Shown here: piece after piece, positions 31,569 through 42,570 of the stretch
Layout: the number at the start of each line of letters is the position of its first letter
Numbering within the stretch: position 1 is the first letter of the stretch
The notes under the pieces: model-generated
Databases searched by the model: none
What the model saw: the letters and a program-made list of their open reading frames with translations, nothing else
What the model was told of the DNA's origin: nothing
Assembly (NCBI GenBank): GCA_022606425.2
Contig: JAHDVF020000502.1
Location: 186,001 to 250,000 of the forward strand
DNA: 64,000 nucleotides
From: Lepidostoma basale
Taxonomy: Eukaryota; Arthropoda; Insecta; Trichoptera; Lepidostomatidae
Direction: 5' to 3'
Translations under genes and position numbers: made by a program

Positions 31569-31835
31569 TAGGTTCTGTGCCCCGTAAAGAACTTGAATAT
31601 GTCTCGGTATTTTTTCAGCTTGTAATATTTGACGATTTCAACTGGGATGTACGCTTGTGCGTGTACATTTTTCACCGTATCCACTATGTTCCCAAACAAG
31701 TGACAGCCAAACTTGTTGAAATTTTTACTTGAAGTTTTTTCTAAGTAAACTATTTAATATGAGAAATAGTTCCTTGAACAGTGTTTCTCAACCTTTTAAA
31801 CGTTGTGACTCCTGAAAAATTCAAAATAATTTATT

Positions 31836-31996
31836 TTCTTCATGTGCCGAATCAGGTCTCTCCGACGTTAACAATTATTTCTGTGAAGGCTTTTCTGTCT
31901 TGCGCCGACCGGAACAACTCCTCCTCGTTTCCTATTCCTGTCCAATCTTTGATACTGCGCAGCCAAGACGTTTGTCCCTTAATTTTGCCTATTTAG
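31836..31996 (-). mobile_element. LINE-F 3' fragment
   Basis: Minus-strand match to 6749-6900 (TTGCGCCGACCGGAACAACT). Confidence 0.55.
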
Positions 31997-32283
31997 ACCT
32001 TCATCCTAATTTTTACTGTATTGTGCATAAATATTGGAATACATTTACTTAATTTAAGTAGATAGAATAGTCTTTCTTCTTTATTCACCAATACTTTGTG
32101 TTATTTTTCAATTATAAATATGAATAGTCTCGAAATCGTCTCCACGCATGATAGGATCCAAATAAGAAAAATTATGGACTTTAATACATTTAAATAATTA
32201 TCTGTTGCAGTGAGCTCTCCAGAGAAAATACCAATCAAATTGTAACATCTGTAAAAACTGATCAACAACAACAACAACAAACT

Positions 32284-32690
32284 ATCAGGCAGAGATAATG
32301 GACCGCCCCACTACTCTATCCTGACATACTACCTCTCTAGCTTCCTCCACATTCATACAGCGAGTCATACACGCACGCCGATTCTTCCGGCTTCTGACAT
32401 GACCAACGCTTAAAAAATTATTAATTTGGTCAGGCCATGTTTTCCTCGGTCTACCTCGACTCCGTACTCCATTTACATCGTTAACGTATACTGTCTTAAC
32501 CAATCTTTCTCCATCCAAGCGTTTCATATGTCCGAACCAACGCAGCGATATTTTCATAATTTTGGTCATAATACCGTCTTCCGTTCTATATTCCTTTCTT
32601 ATATTTCAGCATTTGAGATTCTGTCATACACTGTTCTACTACACTAAGGGTTGGGACTAGAAATCCATCGTGAACGGTAATTGAAAAGGA
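32284..32690 (-). mobile_element. LINE-A subfamily fragment, long open frame
   Basis: The minus strand reads ISLRWFGHMKRLDGERLVKT, VYVNDVNGVRSRGRPRKTWP, VRSRKNRRACMTRCMNVEEA in one frame (32285-32569). There is no (GTTA)n tail; it is replaced by (CAA)n at 32265-32280. A distinct subfamily or a different 3' end. Confidence 0.75.
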
Positions 32691-33040
32691 AAGTGTTTTA
32701 ATAAAACGAAATTCCTGAATTTTAGAGGTATTTATGCTTTAGATTTATTTTAAAAACAGATTTAATATTTCTTCTTATTCGAACTATATGTAATAAAACA
32801 TACGAAAAACATGTTTTTTTCGTTCACTGGGAAATGTATTCACAGAAGTCAAAAACTTTCAAAGCTCTCTAGACAAATTCACAAGAGGACATTTTAATTT
32901 GACAGAAGAAGGGAGAGAATTTTGTTGTAGTCCTCTACTCGTTATTGCTTTTAGATTTTACAGTAAATGTGACCTTTGAATTTAAATACAGTATATTACA
33001 AAGGTTTATCTTTAAAAAGCTTAAATTGAAATTCAAAAAA
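32691..33040. other. No gene recognised
   Basis: Unassigned AT-rich sequence. Confidence 0.4.
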
Positions 33041-33044
33041 ATCT

Positions 33045-33129
33045 ACTCACTTACCATTACGTCGTCTCTCTAAAGGAGACGGCAAAAATGGACTACCAAA
33101 ATGGTATTTCCTACACATTTCTCTCGATC
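33045..33129 (-). mobile_element. LINE-A terminal fragment, insertion target
   Basis: CTTACCATTACGTCGTCTCT to CACATTTCTCTCGATC. It is interrupted by the next LINE-A copy. The TSD cctcattata lies at 33130-33139. Confidence 0.7.
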
Positions 33130-33139
33130 CCTCATTATA

Positions 33140-33665
33140 ACGGACTAACTAACTAACCATCACCCCGTCTCCCCGAAGGGGTAGGCAGAAATAATGGACT
33201 GCCGCACTTTTCTTTCCTGACATATTTCACTCGATTCCTCAACATTCATACATCGTGTCGTGCATGCGCGTCGATTTCTCTGACTCCTCACATGGCCGAC
33301 ATTCAATATTTGATTTATTTGATCGTGCCACGTTTTTCTCGGTCTTCCTCTCTTTCGAGTTCCATTTACATAGTATACTTTTTTACCATTCTTTCTTCAT
33401 TCATTCTTTCCATATGTCCAAACCATCTTAATGATCCTTTCATTATTTGTTCATAACACAATCATTCGCACCGCATTCACTTCTTATATTTTCATTCGAC
33501 ACTCTACCATACATAGAGTATCCACACATTCTTCTTAGAGATCTCATTTCTATTGCATTTATTCTACTTTCTTTTGACAGTTCCATGCTTCGCTTCCATA
33601 CATAAGGGTTGGTAGAATAACACCATCGTGCACTTCCATTCTAGCTTTTTTGGATAGGTTTTTTT
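33140..33665 (-). mobile_element. LINE-A 3' fragment with 10-bp TSD
   Basis: From the tail ACTAACTAACTAACCATCAC to the RT-downstream region (plus TAACACCATCGTGCACTTCC) near 33650. TSD cctcattata at 33130-33139 and 33666-33675. It sits inside an older LINE-A fragment. Confidence 0.85.
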
Positions 33666-33675
33666 CCTCATTATA

Positions 33676-34160
33676 TTACCATTGTATAAATTATATTTTA
33701 TCTGTACTCAATATAAGCCTCAAATATTAATATTGTTTTTAATGTCTGTTGAGATTTAGTGTTACCTTATGTTAATGAACTTTACCGATATTAAAATACA
33801 TTTATATAAAGGGGTCAACTATATATAAAGGGGTCAACCATAGACGCAGAAGATGTTTTTTTTCTTAAAGATTAAGAAGAGATTTCCTGATTATCCTAGT
33901 ATGTAAAATTATTATCACAACCTTCCTAGCATCAATTTTAATTATATCATCATGTTGCGATAAGTTTCTCACCAATGTAAGCATAAGATTACTAACAAAT
34001 ACTAACAAACCGCCATGTTACTAAGAATTCCACTAACATGCTATTTTATGTAGTTGTCACGATACAAGCCACGCCTAGTGTGACAACTACAGTCCATACT
34101 TTTTGTATCGAAATATTTTTTTTTATAATGAGTTTAAACGATATTAATATTTCATTAATT
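33676..34160. other. No gene recognised
   Basis: Unassigned AT-rich sequence with a small direct repeat TATAAAGGGGTCAAC at 33806 and 33824. Confidence 0.4.
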
Positions 34161-34167
34161 GTTTATT

Positions 34168-34212
34168 AATTCACTGGAGAAGGGAAGTCTGTATTCCGAA
34201 ACATGTTTGTGA
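34168..34212 (+). ncRNA. Hammerhead-like motif D1
   Basis: CUGGAGA box (A6 to G), extra A, GGAA/UUCC stem II, GAAAC, AU loop, GUU triplet, with two to three stem I pairs. The downstream CACAACACAAAGTGATGGCG module follows at about 34275. Confidence 0.5.
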
Positions 34213-34423
34213 AAAGTGCAAAAAAAGTGTTGTGAAAATACAACGTTTTCAAAAAGTAATTCAAATGTGAATCCACAACACAAAGTGATGGCGAATTCAT
34301 AAAAATAAATTATCTACTCATGGAAATGCAATATTAATATATTTTTCTTTGATTGAACAATAGTTTTCACTTTGTACAATAACTCTTAATTTAAAATACA
34401 AATTAAATTAAAAATTGAATATG

Positions 34424-34466
34424 ACCACGAACATGTTTCGGGATTCAGAAGCCCTTCATCAATATT
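34424..34466 (-). ncRNA. Hammerhead-like motif D2
   Basis: Minus strand: UUGAUGA box (C3 to U), extra A, GGG/CCC stem II, GAAAC, AU, GUU. Divergent partner of D3. Confidence 0.55.
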
Positions 34467-34530
34467 TAAACAAAATTTTCATAAAAGTTTTAACAGATGT
34501 TTAAATATTTATTTTGTACATACAAAATTT

Positions 34531-34579
34531 AACTACACTGATAAAGGGCATCTGTGTCCCGAAACATGTTTGTGTTTAA
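34531..34579 (+). ncRNA. Hammerhead-like motif D3
   Basis: Stem I AACUACA/UGUGUUU pairs at six of seven positions. CUGAUAA box (G8 to A), extra A, GGG/CCC stem II, GAAAC, AU, GUU. One core change predicts weak or no activity. Confidence 0.6.
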
Positions 34580-35214
34580 ACTTAATTTTTACTTAAAATT
34601 ATATTTTTAATGAAGTGTTATTTCACAAAACAAAAAATATTTTTTAATTACGAATTGGCAACGCAATTATAGTCGAAAAACGCTTATATGGTTATGAATA
34701 AATAAATGAATACCTTTATAAATAGGTTTAATATAATAGTGTGATTTAATAACAGATTCTTGTGATGGTTCTGCAATACGTCATTCAATATAGAGTTTTC
34801 AATTTCTATGTTTTGAAAGCTAAAATTACTATGAAAATTTCAATTTTACCCTCCAGTGATTTTTTAAACGGTTTTATTACTCATACATAAATATTTTACT
34901 CGTGGTAATAAGAGATTATTCAATTCCGATTTCAGATTAAAATTCAGGGCCACTAGCTACCCTTCAGAGCGAGTATTCCCCCATGTACTTTTACCCTATC
35001 TCGTCACATTCCCCGTATACTTCTAATACACACCCCGCTCTAATGCTATTTACATATCCTTCAGAAAATTGCCCTATGACCCTCGCGTAACCTCTGAAGG
35101 AAAGATATGTGAATAAACTCGAATCCAGGATTTCGCCGTGGTCAGAAGTTAAGGGGATAAATCCTTTGACAATGTGTTGTTGAAGAATGAATGGACGTCT
35201 ATTTTACTCAAAGA
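34580..35214. other. No gene recognised
   Basis: Unassigned AT-rich sequence. 34950-35110 is somewhat GC-richer without a frame. Confidence 0.45.
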
Positions 35215-36010
35215 TACTCAAAGGGGTACTCAGAGGGGTTGGCAGAAATAATGGACTGCTCTTCTTTCCTGACATATTTTTCTCGATCCCACAATATTCA
35301 TACATCGTGTCATGCACGCGCGTCGATTTCTCTGACTCCTCACGTAGCCGACATTCAATATTTCATTTATTTGATCGTGTTTACTCGGTCTTCCTCTATT
35401 TCTAGTTCCATTTTCATATTTAAACATATAATTTTTTTACCACTCTTTCTTCATTCATTTTTTCTATGTGTCCAAACCATCTTAATGATCCTATTATTAC
35501 TTTGTTCATAACACCATCATTTGGACTTGGACTTGGATCTTCTGGCTTACAGAGGTTCAGCTCATGTGGCTATTCCTCTTACGTCTGATGGGAACATTGT
35601 TGGAAGGTGATTTGGTGGGTTCTTAGTTTTGCGGGGGCATGATTTGTGTGGCCCGGAGTGTTCTTCTGAAGGAGGATCGATTTTGGGTGCTTGTGGCGGC
35701 TGGAGGTGTTTGGGTCGTAATTTGAGAGGTTTTTTATTGTGGGGTTAGGATGTGAAGGGAGTCCTTTGTAAAAACGTTCGGCAAGTTTCAGAATGAATTC
35801 ATCTATCATCGGGATTCCCGATTCTAGGTGCAGTTGTATGATTCTGGTCCATGAAAGCGCACCAAGCGATAAACGGATAGCCTTATTTTGCAAGATTTGG
35901 AGTTTTCGTATGTGACTCGAAGCTGCATAGCCCCAGATTGGGGCTGCATAAGTGAAGATCGGCCTTATAACCTTCGCAACGCATTCACTTCTAAAATTTT
36001 AATTTTCTTA
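35215..36010 (-). mobile_element. LINE-A 3' fragment split by a jockey-like insertion
   Basis: 35215-35522 covers the terminal region. The matching continuation (AACGCATTCACTTCTAAAAT) resumes at about 35975. The inserted block is 35525-35974. Confidence 0.75.
35525..35974 (-). mobile_element. jockey-like LINE C-terminal fragment
   Basis: The minus strand reads IFTYAAPIWGYAASSHIRKL, QILQNKAIRLSLGALSWTRI and IQLHLESGIPMIDEFILKLA, then AERFYKGLPSHPN, with a stop near 35579. The YAAPIWG...QNKxxR block is the conserved C-terminus after the RT of jockey-clade elements (family knowledge). It is nearly uninterrupted but 5'-truncated. No clear TSD. Confidence 0.85.
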
Positions 36011-36510
36011 AAAAACTATTGATATCAAATTCCACAAATAAATATATAAAGTAATGTAACTTCTTGAAATAACTGTTATTTGAAGTCATTAAGTAATAGT
36101 CCTTTAAAAACCAATTACTTAAAGGTCAGACATGTTCTTTTGTTCTCAGCTTTAACAAGCAATCTTGGTAAAATTTTCAGTTAATAAATTACAAACATGT
36201 CATCACGTTATTATGAAACAGCATGTTGGGATGGTTAAACATGTACGAACAAAGCAATTTTAACAAATATTTTCATTAATAAATATCAAATTTTCCTGTA
36301 ACAATTTTAATTGAATGTAGGTTAAGCAAATGTTTTCTCTTCAACTTATTGTTTCCTTTTATGCAAAAAAATATTTATTTTATAATTTATTTTATAATGT
36401 TATAAAAGATTAAAAAAATATTTTACAACTTATAATACAACCATAGATTAACAATAAATTAATAATACAAACGTACAAATGAGTACAACAAAAACATTAT
36501 ATATTGGTTT
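36011..36510. other. No gene recognised
   Basis: Unassigned AT-rich sequence. Confidence 0.45.
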
Positions 36511-36514
36511 TCAC

Positions 36515-36925
36515 AATATTTGGAATGTATGTAAAACAAAAACTGGTCCAAGCTATAGCATATAAATTGGAGTGACATGTCCAGGCATTATCTAGCAATT
36601 CGATAATGGCGGTAGCCTTTCACATTGCGTTAATAAAAAGATCTTCTGCTTAATGCTTAAATCTAATCTTCATAGATGGCGCTGGTCTGTAAATTGAAAC
36701 TGACATGTGAATTGTGGTGTTGGATATTAACATACGAGTATATACAACTTCCAAAAATTTGTCAGACATGGTGGTCATAAGAAATGTGGAATGGGGAATG
36801 ATGTATTACATAAAGCGTGCGCTTAACTCAACCAATGACAGGTTATAAGTCTTGTAAACACCTCGATCACCATATTCTGTTTCCAATTTCCATCTTCGTC
36901 TCTATTGAGATACAATTAATCCTTT
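36515..36925. repeat. Family M copy 5
   Basis: Same orientation and extent as 29171-29530 (CAGGCATTATCTAGCAATTC, CTCTATTGAGATACAATTAA). Confidence 0.7.
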
Positions 36926-37186
36926 ATATATTGGTATTTACAGCACATTTAAAGCATTTTCGACGAATGATCGCAATACAACGGGTATCTCTTACCTCAT
37001 ATGGCAATTCATTACATAATTTAAATCTTCTATAGAAAACACATTTCTTAGTTAAATTTCTTTATATAATGTGTTTTTATTAAATTAGAAATATATAATA
37101 CATCTACAACACAAAGTAGGGCGAACACAGAAGAAACTTTTTTAAAAATTAAAACACTGTTTTTTTCTACTTTAGAGTTTTTTTTT

Positions 37187-37229
37187 TTCTCGAGATGTTT
37201 CGAAGGCTTACACTTTCATCATCGAAAGA
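37187..37229 (-). ncRNA. Hammerhead-like motif B2
   Basis: Minus strand: UCGAUGA box, extra U, GAAAG/CCUUC stem II with one mismatch, GAAAC, AU, CUC in place of GUC. Degenerate. Confidence 0.5.
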
Positions 37230-37250
37230 ACGATATAAACTATATTTATC

Positions 37251-37297
37251 GTTTTCCCGATGATGATGGTGTAAGCCTTCGAAACATGTCGAGAAAA
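37251..37297 (+). ncRNA. Hammerhead-like motif B3
   Basis: Stem I UUUUC/GAGAA, 5 pairs including a G-U; CCGAUGA box (U4 to C, 37257-37263); extra U; stem II GAUGG/CCUUC with a U-U mismatch; GAAAC; AU; GUC ending at 37290. One core change. Divergent partner of B2. Confidence 0.6.
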
Positions 37298-37332
37298 ATA
37301 AACTCAAAAGTGGAAAAAAAACAGTGTTTTAA

Positions 37333-37826
37333 CCCCTAACCGCATACTGGCTCATATATGATCCAAAATAATCTTTCGCCATAAAATACAACAAAATAAT
37401 AAAATATGTCTTGCTTCTAGCAATAATACTAAAGTTTTATCTATGATCCGCGTTACTAGTTGTCAAACTTCTTGTTAGATGTCTCTGGTTGGACTAGATG
37501 TGCGTTCGACTGTTTCTAACTGTCGGTTTATGATTTTCTGTACAAACGTGATATTCAAAAGTGTTATTTTTTGTTTGTAATACGCTATAAATAATTATAT
37601 TACACTGGTTTACTAGGTTAGTAATAAAATTATCACTTTTATATAAAATTATGGATAATATTGTGTAAAATCTAGTGATAAAAAGGGGAAGACCTAGAAA
37701 TATTTTTTTGTATTTTATATAGGAAAAAATAATTTATTTGAAAAATAAAAAAATAGGTCCCTTTTTTTCATCTTTTACACACCATATTTTTTTTTACAAA
37801 TTAAAAAAAAATCATGCAATAAGGGG
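37333..37826. mobile_element. piggyBac-type MITE (TTAA target)
   Basis: Ends CCCCTAACCGCAT (left) and CCCCTTATTGCAT (inward from the right), flanked by TTAA at 37329-37332 and 37827-37830. TTAA duplication with ends starting CCC is the piggyBac signature (family knowledge). No coding frame in 494 bp. It interrupts a hammerhead family B element. Confidence 0.75.
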
Positions 37827-37870
37827 TTAATTCATAAAAAAAATCGTCATTATGGAATTCCACAGTGTTA

Positions 37871-38505
37871 ACGCCTTAAGTTTATCTTAAATAAAATAAA
37901 AATAAAAACTTGCTTATCAGCCTAAACACCGATGCCTGAAATGTTCCTTTGTGACTCTTATTCGTATTACTACACAAAATAAGTGAATAATCAAAAAAAT
38001 ACGTTCCTCCCTCAAAGCAGTATACTATAACTCCTTTTAGATTAAAAAATAACTTTTGTAATCCTGCTTTACGTTTTGTATAGAAGTCACCAAAATTTTT
38101 CTCCCCTTGCGACGAAGTCGAATCCCCACAAATTCCACGAATTTTATATCCAAACAATATCCGATCTCCCCTTTATTCTTTCTTGCTTTCTTTTCCGATT
38201 CTTTCTAGAACTTATTTTTTTATTTAAGGATGTGTACATTACTCATTCTTATATACGCATACAAAATATATACCTTCTTATACTGAAACTTAAAACTGAT
38301 GTATTTTTTTTTGTTTTATAATAGATCTCGCCGCTTTGCCACCAATTTTATGTTTTATCCTTCGAGTGAGGATATTGAATTTTAAAAAGAAAACTTTATT
38401 GACGTGTTATACAAAAAGACGTGTTACAAGTAAGAGTTTGCAATTGATTCTGGTCTTCTTTCGAGTCGTTTCTGTATTGTGCAGTTACAATATTTCTTTG
38501 ATTGA
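37871..38505. other. No gene recognised
   Basis: Unassigned AT-rich sequence. Confidence 0.45.
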
Positions 38506-38509
38506 CACT

Positions 38510-38760
38510 ATGCGAGTTGGCAGAGGAAGGATGAAAGCAGAATAAATGTGGTAGAGATGAGGTCCCTAAGACGTATGTGTGATAGAACGATATATGACAG
38601 AATCTCAAATGCTGATATAATAAAGAAATGTAGAGCGGAAGAAGGTACTATGAACAAAATTATGAAGGGATCGCTGCGATGGTTCGGACATATGGAACGC
38701 ATGGATGGAGAAAGAATGGTTAGGAAATTATACGTTAATGATGTAAATTTGTTTGATACT
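38510..38760 (+). mobile_element. LINE-A fragment
   Basis: Reads NVVEMRSLRRMCDRTIYDRI, then GSLRWFGHMERMDGERMVRK and LYVNDVN in one frame (38548 on). It closely resembles the 32284 subfamily and ends abruptly at 38757. Confidence 0.8.
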
Positions 38761-38893
38761 ATGCGAGAAATAAAATAAATAAATATGTTAAAATAAAAAC
38801 AGTCCGTTGTTTTGGCCGAAACACTATGAAACCTTAACATTTTAAACTGTTTAATTAAATTACTTTGTTTTATGTATCACAATTATATTTTAT

Positions 38894-38943
38894 TCTACGC
38901 GACAGCTGTTTCGTCAACCTATGTTGACATCATCAGGTGTTAC
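38894..38943 (-). ncRNA. Hammerhead ribozyme-like motif A3 (complete core)
   Basis: Minus strand: CUGAUGA (38936-38930), extra U (38929), stem II GUCAAC/GUUGAC 6 pairs with an AUAG loop, GAAA (38912-38909), 3-pair stem III, GUC ending at 38901. Compared with A2, stem II shows compensatory changes (GCC/GGC to GUC/GAC), good evidence that the helix was selected. Stem I pairs only partly. Confidence 0.7.
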
Positions 38944-38955
38944 AATAATATTATT

Positions 38956-39003
38956 GTAACACCTGATGGTGTCAACATAGGTTGACGAAACAGTTGTCGC
39001 GTA
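38956..39003 (+). ncRNA. Hammerhead-like motif A4
   Basis: CUGAUGG box (A9 to G), extra U, stem II GUCAAC/GUUGAC intact, GAAAC, GUC ending at 38998. One core change. Divergent partner of A3. Confidence 0.6.
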
Positions 39004-39414
39004 AAATAAAATACAATTGTGATACACAAAACAAAGTTATTTAATTTAAAAGTTTAAAATACAACTGTAATTGCGCCTTGGAATAATTGATTCAACAAAA
39101 TAGGGGCACAGTAGATGGGTACGTAACATATGAACGAAGGATTTAGTGATTCAAAATATCACTGGATGAAATGCAAGAAAAAATGCGGGAATACGTAGTA
39201 CTTTGGTTGCACTTTAGAGTAATTGAATTTATCAAACAGGGCACATAAATTATTAATTATTGCATGTATTAATGTACTTAGTTGGGCCCACAAAACGACG
39301 AAAATAAATTATAATTATATTTGAGTAAGAATGCGCTTTGTTTACGCAATAGTTGAACAAAGCTTCAGAAATGGGAATAGGTATATAACATACATACGAA
39401 TAAGAATTAATACC

Positions 39415-39790
39415 AATTTTTAATTGTATCTCAATAGAGACGAAGACGTAAACTGGAAACTGAACATGGATGATCAAGGTGTTTACAGGACTTATGACCT
39501 GTCATTGGTTGGGTTAAGCGCACGCTTTATGTAATTACAACATTCCCCATTCCACCTTTGTTATTTGTGATCATGCATGACAAATTTTTGGAAGATGTAT
39601 ATATACTTCAAAATCCATATTTATCTTCACGTGGCAGTTTCAGTCAGCCATCTATGTAGATTTGGTTGCACTAGTGAATTTTTTCAAGAATTAACCTATA
39701 CAACCGACCCACTAACGCCATCTATGGAGAATGATTTTCGGCATTTAGCAAACTACCTTATTAACACAATGTGAAGGCTGTCGACCAACA
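39415..39790. repeat. Family M copy 6
   Basis: Opposite orientation to copies 4 and 5: TTGTATCTCAATAGAGACGA, GGACTTATGACCTGTCATTG, ending near TTAACACAATGTGAAGGCTG. Confidence 0.7.
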
Positions 39791-39835
39791 TATTGTTAGA
39801 AGCCGCTAGGAGTATTATTCCATTCTATATGCCAA

Positions 39836-40010
39836 AGAATTTTGACCAAATATTTAATACAATATTTAAATACAAGAATTTTGACCGAATTTGAATACAA
39901 GAATTTTGACCAGAGATTCAATACAATACAATTTGACCAGAGATTTAATTAATACAATACAATACAATACAATACAATAAGACCAAGAATTAATACAATA
40001 AAACATTTTT
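39836..40010 (+). repeat. Degenerate tandem repeat with (AATAC)n core
   Basis: GAATTTTGACCAGAGATT-type units recur at 39837, 39888, 39910 and 39940, then a run of AATAC pentamers at about 39950-39980. Slippage-type satellite, no coding. Confidence 0.7.
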
Positions 40011-40285
40011 AAACTTGTATATTCTTCTTCTTTGTATCAAGTAAGAAAGCTTAAGATATCGCAGATGTAGCTCGTAAAAGGTTATATTTCTCTTATTTTT
40101 ATTGCCATTATGGTGGAAGGTTTGGCTGAGTTTATGACGTTTCCAAAGGAGTCAGTTGTTAAAAATACCACACGTGGAGGTACCTTCTTTGCCCTCTTCA
40201 CGTGTAGTTTATGAGCTCAATGTTTGCATTTGAGCATTATTCTGTAAATCTTAGTATTGTTGACTTGATTCTGATAGTATAATAA

Positions 40286-40500
40286 TAGAAGTCCATTGAT
40301 TTGGCCAAAATACTGTGATATTTCAACATTATAAACTGTTATGTATCATATTTTTTTAATTAAAAATTGAATAAAATAATAATAAACGAAACATGTCATT
40401 CCCATATAATATATTATAATTTCTGGAAAACTGATGTTTTCATTCATATTAATTATTTGTTATGGAGTTTTACATCATTGTTCAAGAATCAATAAATAAA
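40286..40500. repeat. Scrambled family A and family F modules
   Basis: AGTCCATTGATTTGGCCAAA (family A upstream module) is followed at about 40391 by CGAAACATGTCATTCCCAT (3' half of family F) and the F outer module near 40455. No complete ribozyme motif; a mosaic of two families. Confidence 0.5.
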
Positions 40501-40548
40501 CAAAACTATGTTTTTTTTATATAACTACATCCAAATTTGTCTTTATTT

Positions 40549-40596
40549 CGACAGCGACCGTTTTTGCCAGGCTCGCTGGCATCGACAGACTGGTGA
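40549..40596 (-). ncRNA. Hammerhead-like motif K
   Basis: Minus strand: stem I CAGU/GCUG 4 pairs (one G-U); CUGUCGA box (A6 to U); extra U; stem II GCCAG/CUGGC 5 pairs with a CGAGC loop; AAAA instead of GAAA; GUC-like triplet. A single-copy family here. Confidence 0.5.
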
Positions 40597-40885
40597 CACT
40601 GCCATTCACTCTCTTCCTTATATACACATAGATCAGGGGGTGGCAAACATGATAACTATACAAGAATAATATTTTAATACTTATGTAAAATTTACTGAAT
40701 TTAAATATTTATATTCACGTTATTTGAGTAGATTTATTTTACAGAGCAATAGAATTTAATTTGATTACGGCTGATATATCTATGAAAATGTTTGAAAAAT
40801 TAATACATTTATTTTTAATCCTACTGAATTTAAGTATCTTGATACTCTGGTTGGTCTCCCCATTGGTTTTTCCATCCATAGTCCA

Positions 40886-41035
40886 TCCTATTTTTTATTT
40901 TTCGCGACAGCTGTTTCTTCAACCTATGTTGACATCATTAGGTGATAAAATAATCTATCAACTGTTAAATTGAATTTTCGAGATTTATTTCATATCATAA
41001 TATTCGTATAAACAGCTGTCGCGAAAAATAATAAT
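40886..41035. repeat. Hammerhead-type family A palindrome, decayed (motif A5)
   Basis: The minus motif at 40903-40948 has CUAAUGA (G5 to A), stem II GUCAAC/GUUGAA, GAAAC and GUC. The plus arm keeps only AAACAGCTGTCGCGAAAAAT at 41010. Same divergent arrangement as 38797. Confidence 0.6.
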
Positions 41036-41636
41036 AATATATAAATTGTGAAACAAAAACAAAGTTTTTTTACTTAACGGTTTATTCTTACATAATATAC
41101 TAAGAACATTACACAATTTGTTCTCAAGGATTTAAGTGTGGCAATAACTACTTATTTCATTTGAAAGGTTTGCATAATACTCGTATATAATATAATAATT
41201 TAAACTTTTGTGCTACTTGTTACGAGTAAAAGAGAAGAGAAGCGAAGAAAGCTAAAACAAAGCATCGAGAAAATGTTATTGTTAATACATTAATAAATTA
41301 AAAGTTATTCAAATTACTAGATGAAAAAAAAACAGAAATAATACCATATAATATAACGTAAATATGAAATATATTAAAACATTAAAAGAAAACTTATGCA
41401 TAGTCACAATGTCGTCGTACACATATAATATAAAAAGCCAAAAACCAGGATGTCATCAAAAAAGAGCAAGAGAATATTTTGGATACAAGTGAGCGAGAGA
41501 GAAATACTTCGATGCTTTCTGAAAGTAATTCGAAATGCACACTATGCGCATGCCCGAGAACGTTTCTGGATTATTTTTAATTTTGTTCTGATTATAGAAA
41601 AGAAAATGAGAACAATTTGGTATCATTAATTGAAAT
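41036..41636. other. No gene recognised
   Basis: Unassigned AT-rich sequence. Confidence 0.45.
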
Positions 41637-41855
41637 TTTTTAATTTAAGTCGCGCAAGCAGCCAGCCACGGCTGTCGTTTTGATGGTTTGTGCTCGCACT
41701 TCGTCACATAGGTCACTGTAGCTACAGATCTCTGCACTAAGGTAAGCGAATCGCATGATTTGCTCAATGGGTGTGTTATCGATGATCAGTTTACATCTGA
41801 GCGGCTCTTTTGATATCGTTAAGCTCTTCGTTTTGCCAGTAGAAATCTTCATGTT
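41637..41855 (-). mobile_element. LINE-B fragment (RT thumb region)
   Basis: The minus strand reads MKISTGKTKSLTISKEPLRC, KLIIDNTPIEQIMRFAYLSA and EICSYSDLCDEV in one frame, collinear with the middle of 24750-25766. Both ends truncated. Confidence 0.8.
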
Positions 41856-42325
41856 ATATTTTTAAGATGTAAGGTGGAATTAACCTCGATAAAGTAATTA
41901 AATTCCTCGTTGGTACCTACTTCTCTAAAATACAGGGAATACGTAAAGTTGAATAATTATGAAGTTAAAATGGCTACGGGGTGTTAAATTTATAAAGTAA
42001 ATATGGTTCTGGTTAGATTAAGTATTCAGTCTTAAAGCAAACCATCTATAAACCAATATCTCATCTCTAAGCTCGTGAGTTCGCTTTTCCAATACACCCG
42101 ATCGCGTTAGAGATTTCTTAAATTAAATTATGGGCGCTCCGCGGTACAATTCAATTTCTACCCCTAGGTTGTTATTCATGAGTAAAGTAACCTCCTGGTA
42201 CTGGATTATATTCAAATATTAGGTTGTGGTAAAATCTGAAATCTTAGATTACTTAGTCAGCATATTTACATTGTTAATTATTAAATAGTTTTAATTAAGA
42301 ACTCAGAAAGCAAGTTTCATACAAG
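41856..42325. other. No gene recognised
   Basis: Unassigned sequence. Confidence 0.4.
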
Positions 42326-42570
42326 TTTTTTTTTTTTTTTTACGTATACAACAGGTTGCTTGAACCCAATTACAGTATACATTTTTTTTAAGCTGATATA
42401 TTGATTCTCGTGACATGTGACAGGTAGCCAATCTATCGCCATTTTATTGTCACGTGAATACTACGCCAGACCAAAGACAATGTGACAATCACACTGCCAT
42501 CGCCGGGAATCGAACCCAGAACCTTCGGAATGGGAATCAGAGCTCTTACCACTCTGCCACGAAGGTCGTC
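42326..42570 (-). repeat. tRNA-derived SINE, copy 2 (best)
   Basis: Minus strand: GACGACCTTCGTGGCAGAGT (A-box TGGCAGAGTGG), then GGGTTCGATTCCCGG (B-box), a body with GTGACAATAAAATGGCGATA, and a poly(A) tail (plus-strand T-run 42327-42340). Both Pol III promoter boxes match the consensus. Confidence 0.85.

Larger units (their letters stand above)
37095..37870. repeat. Hammerhead-type family B element, palindromic, with nested MITE
   Basis: From CTACAACACAAAGTAGGGCG through two divergent ribozyme-like motifs to ATTATGGAATTCCACAGTGT. A 494-bp element is inserted at a TTAA (37333-37826). Without it the outer arms AAAACACTGTTTTT and its complement face each other. Confidence 0.7.
38797..39060. 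repeat. Hammerhead-type family A palindrome
   Basis: Upstream module CAGTCCGTTGTTTTGGCCGA, then two inverted arms of about 70 bp around AATAATATTATTG (38945-38956). Each arm carries one ribozyme-like motif. Confidence 0.8.
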
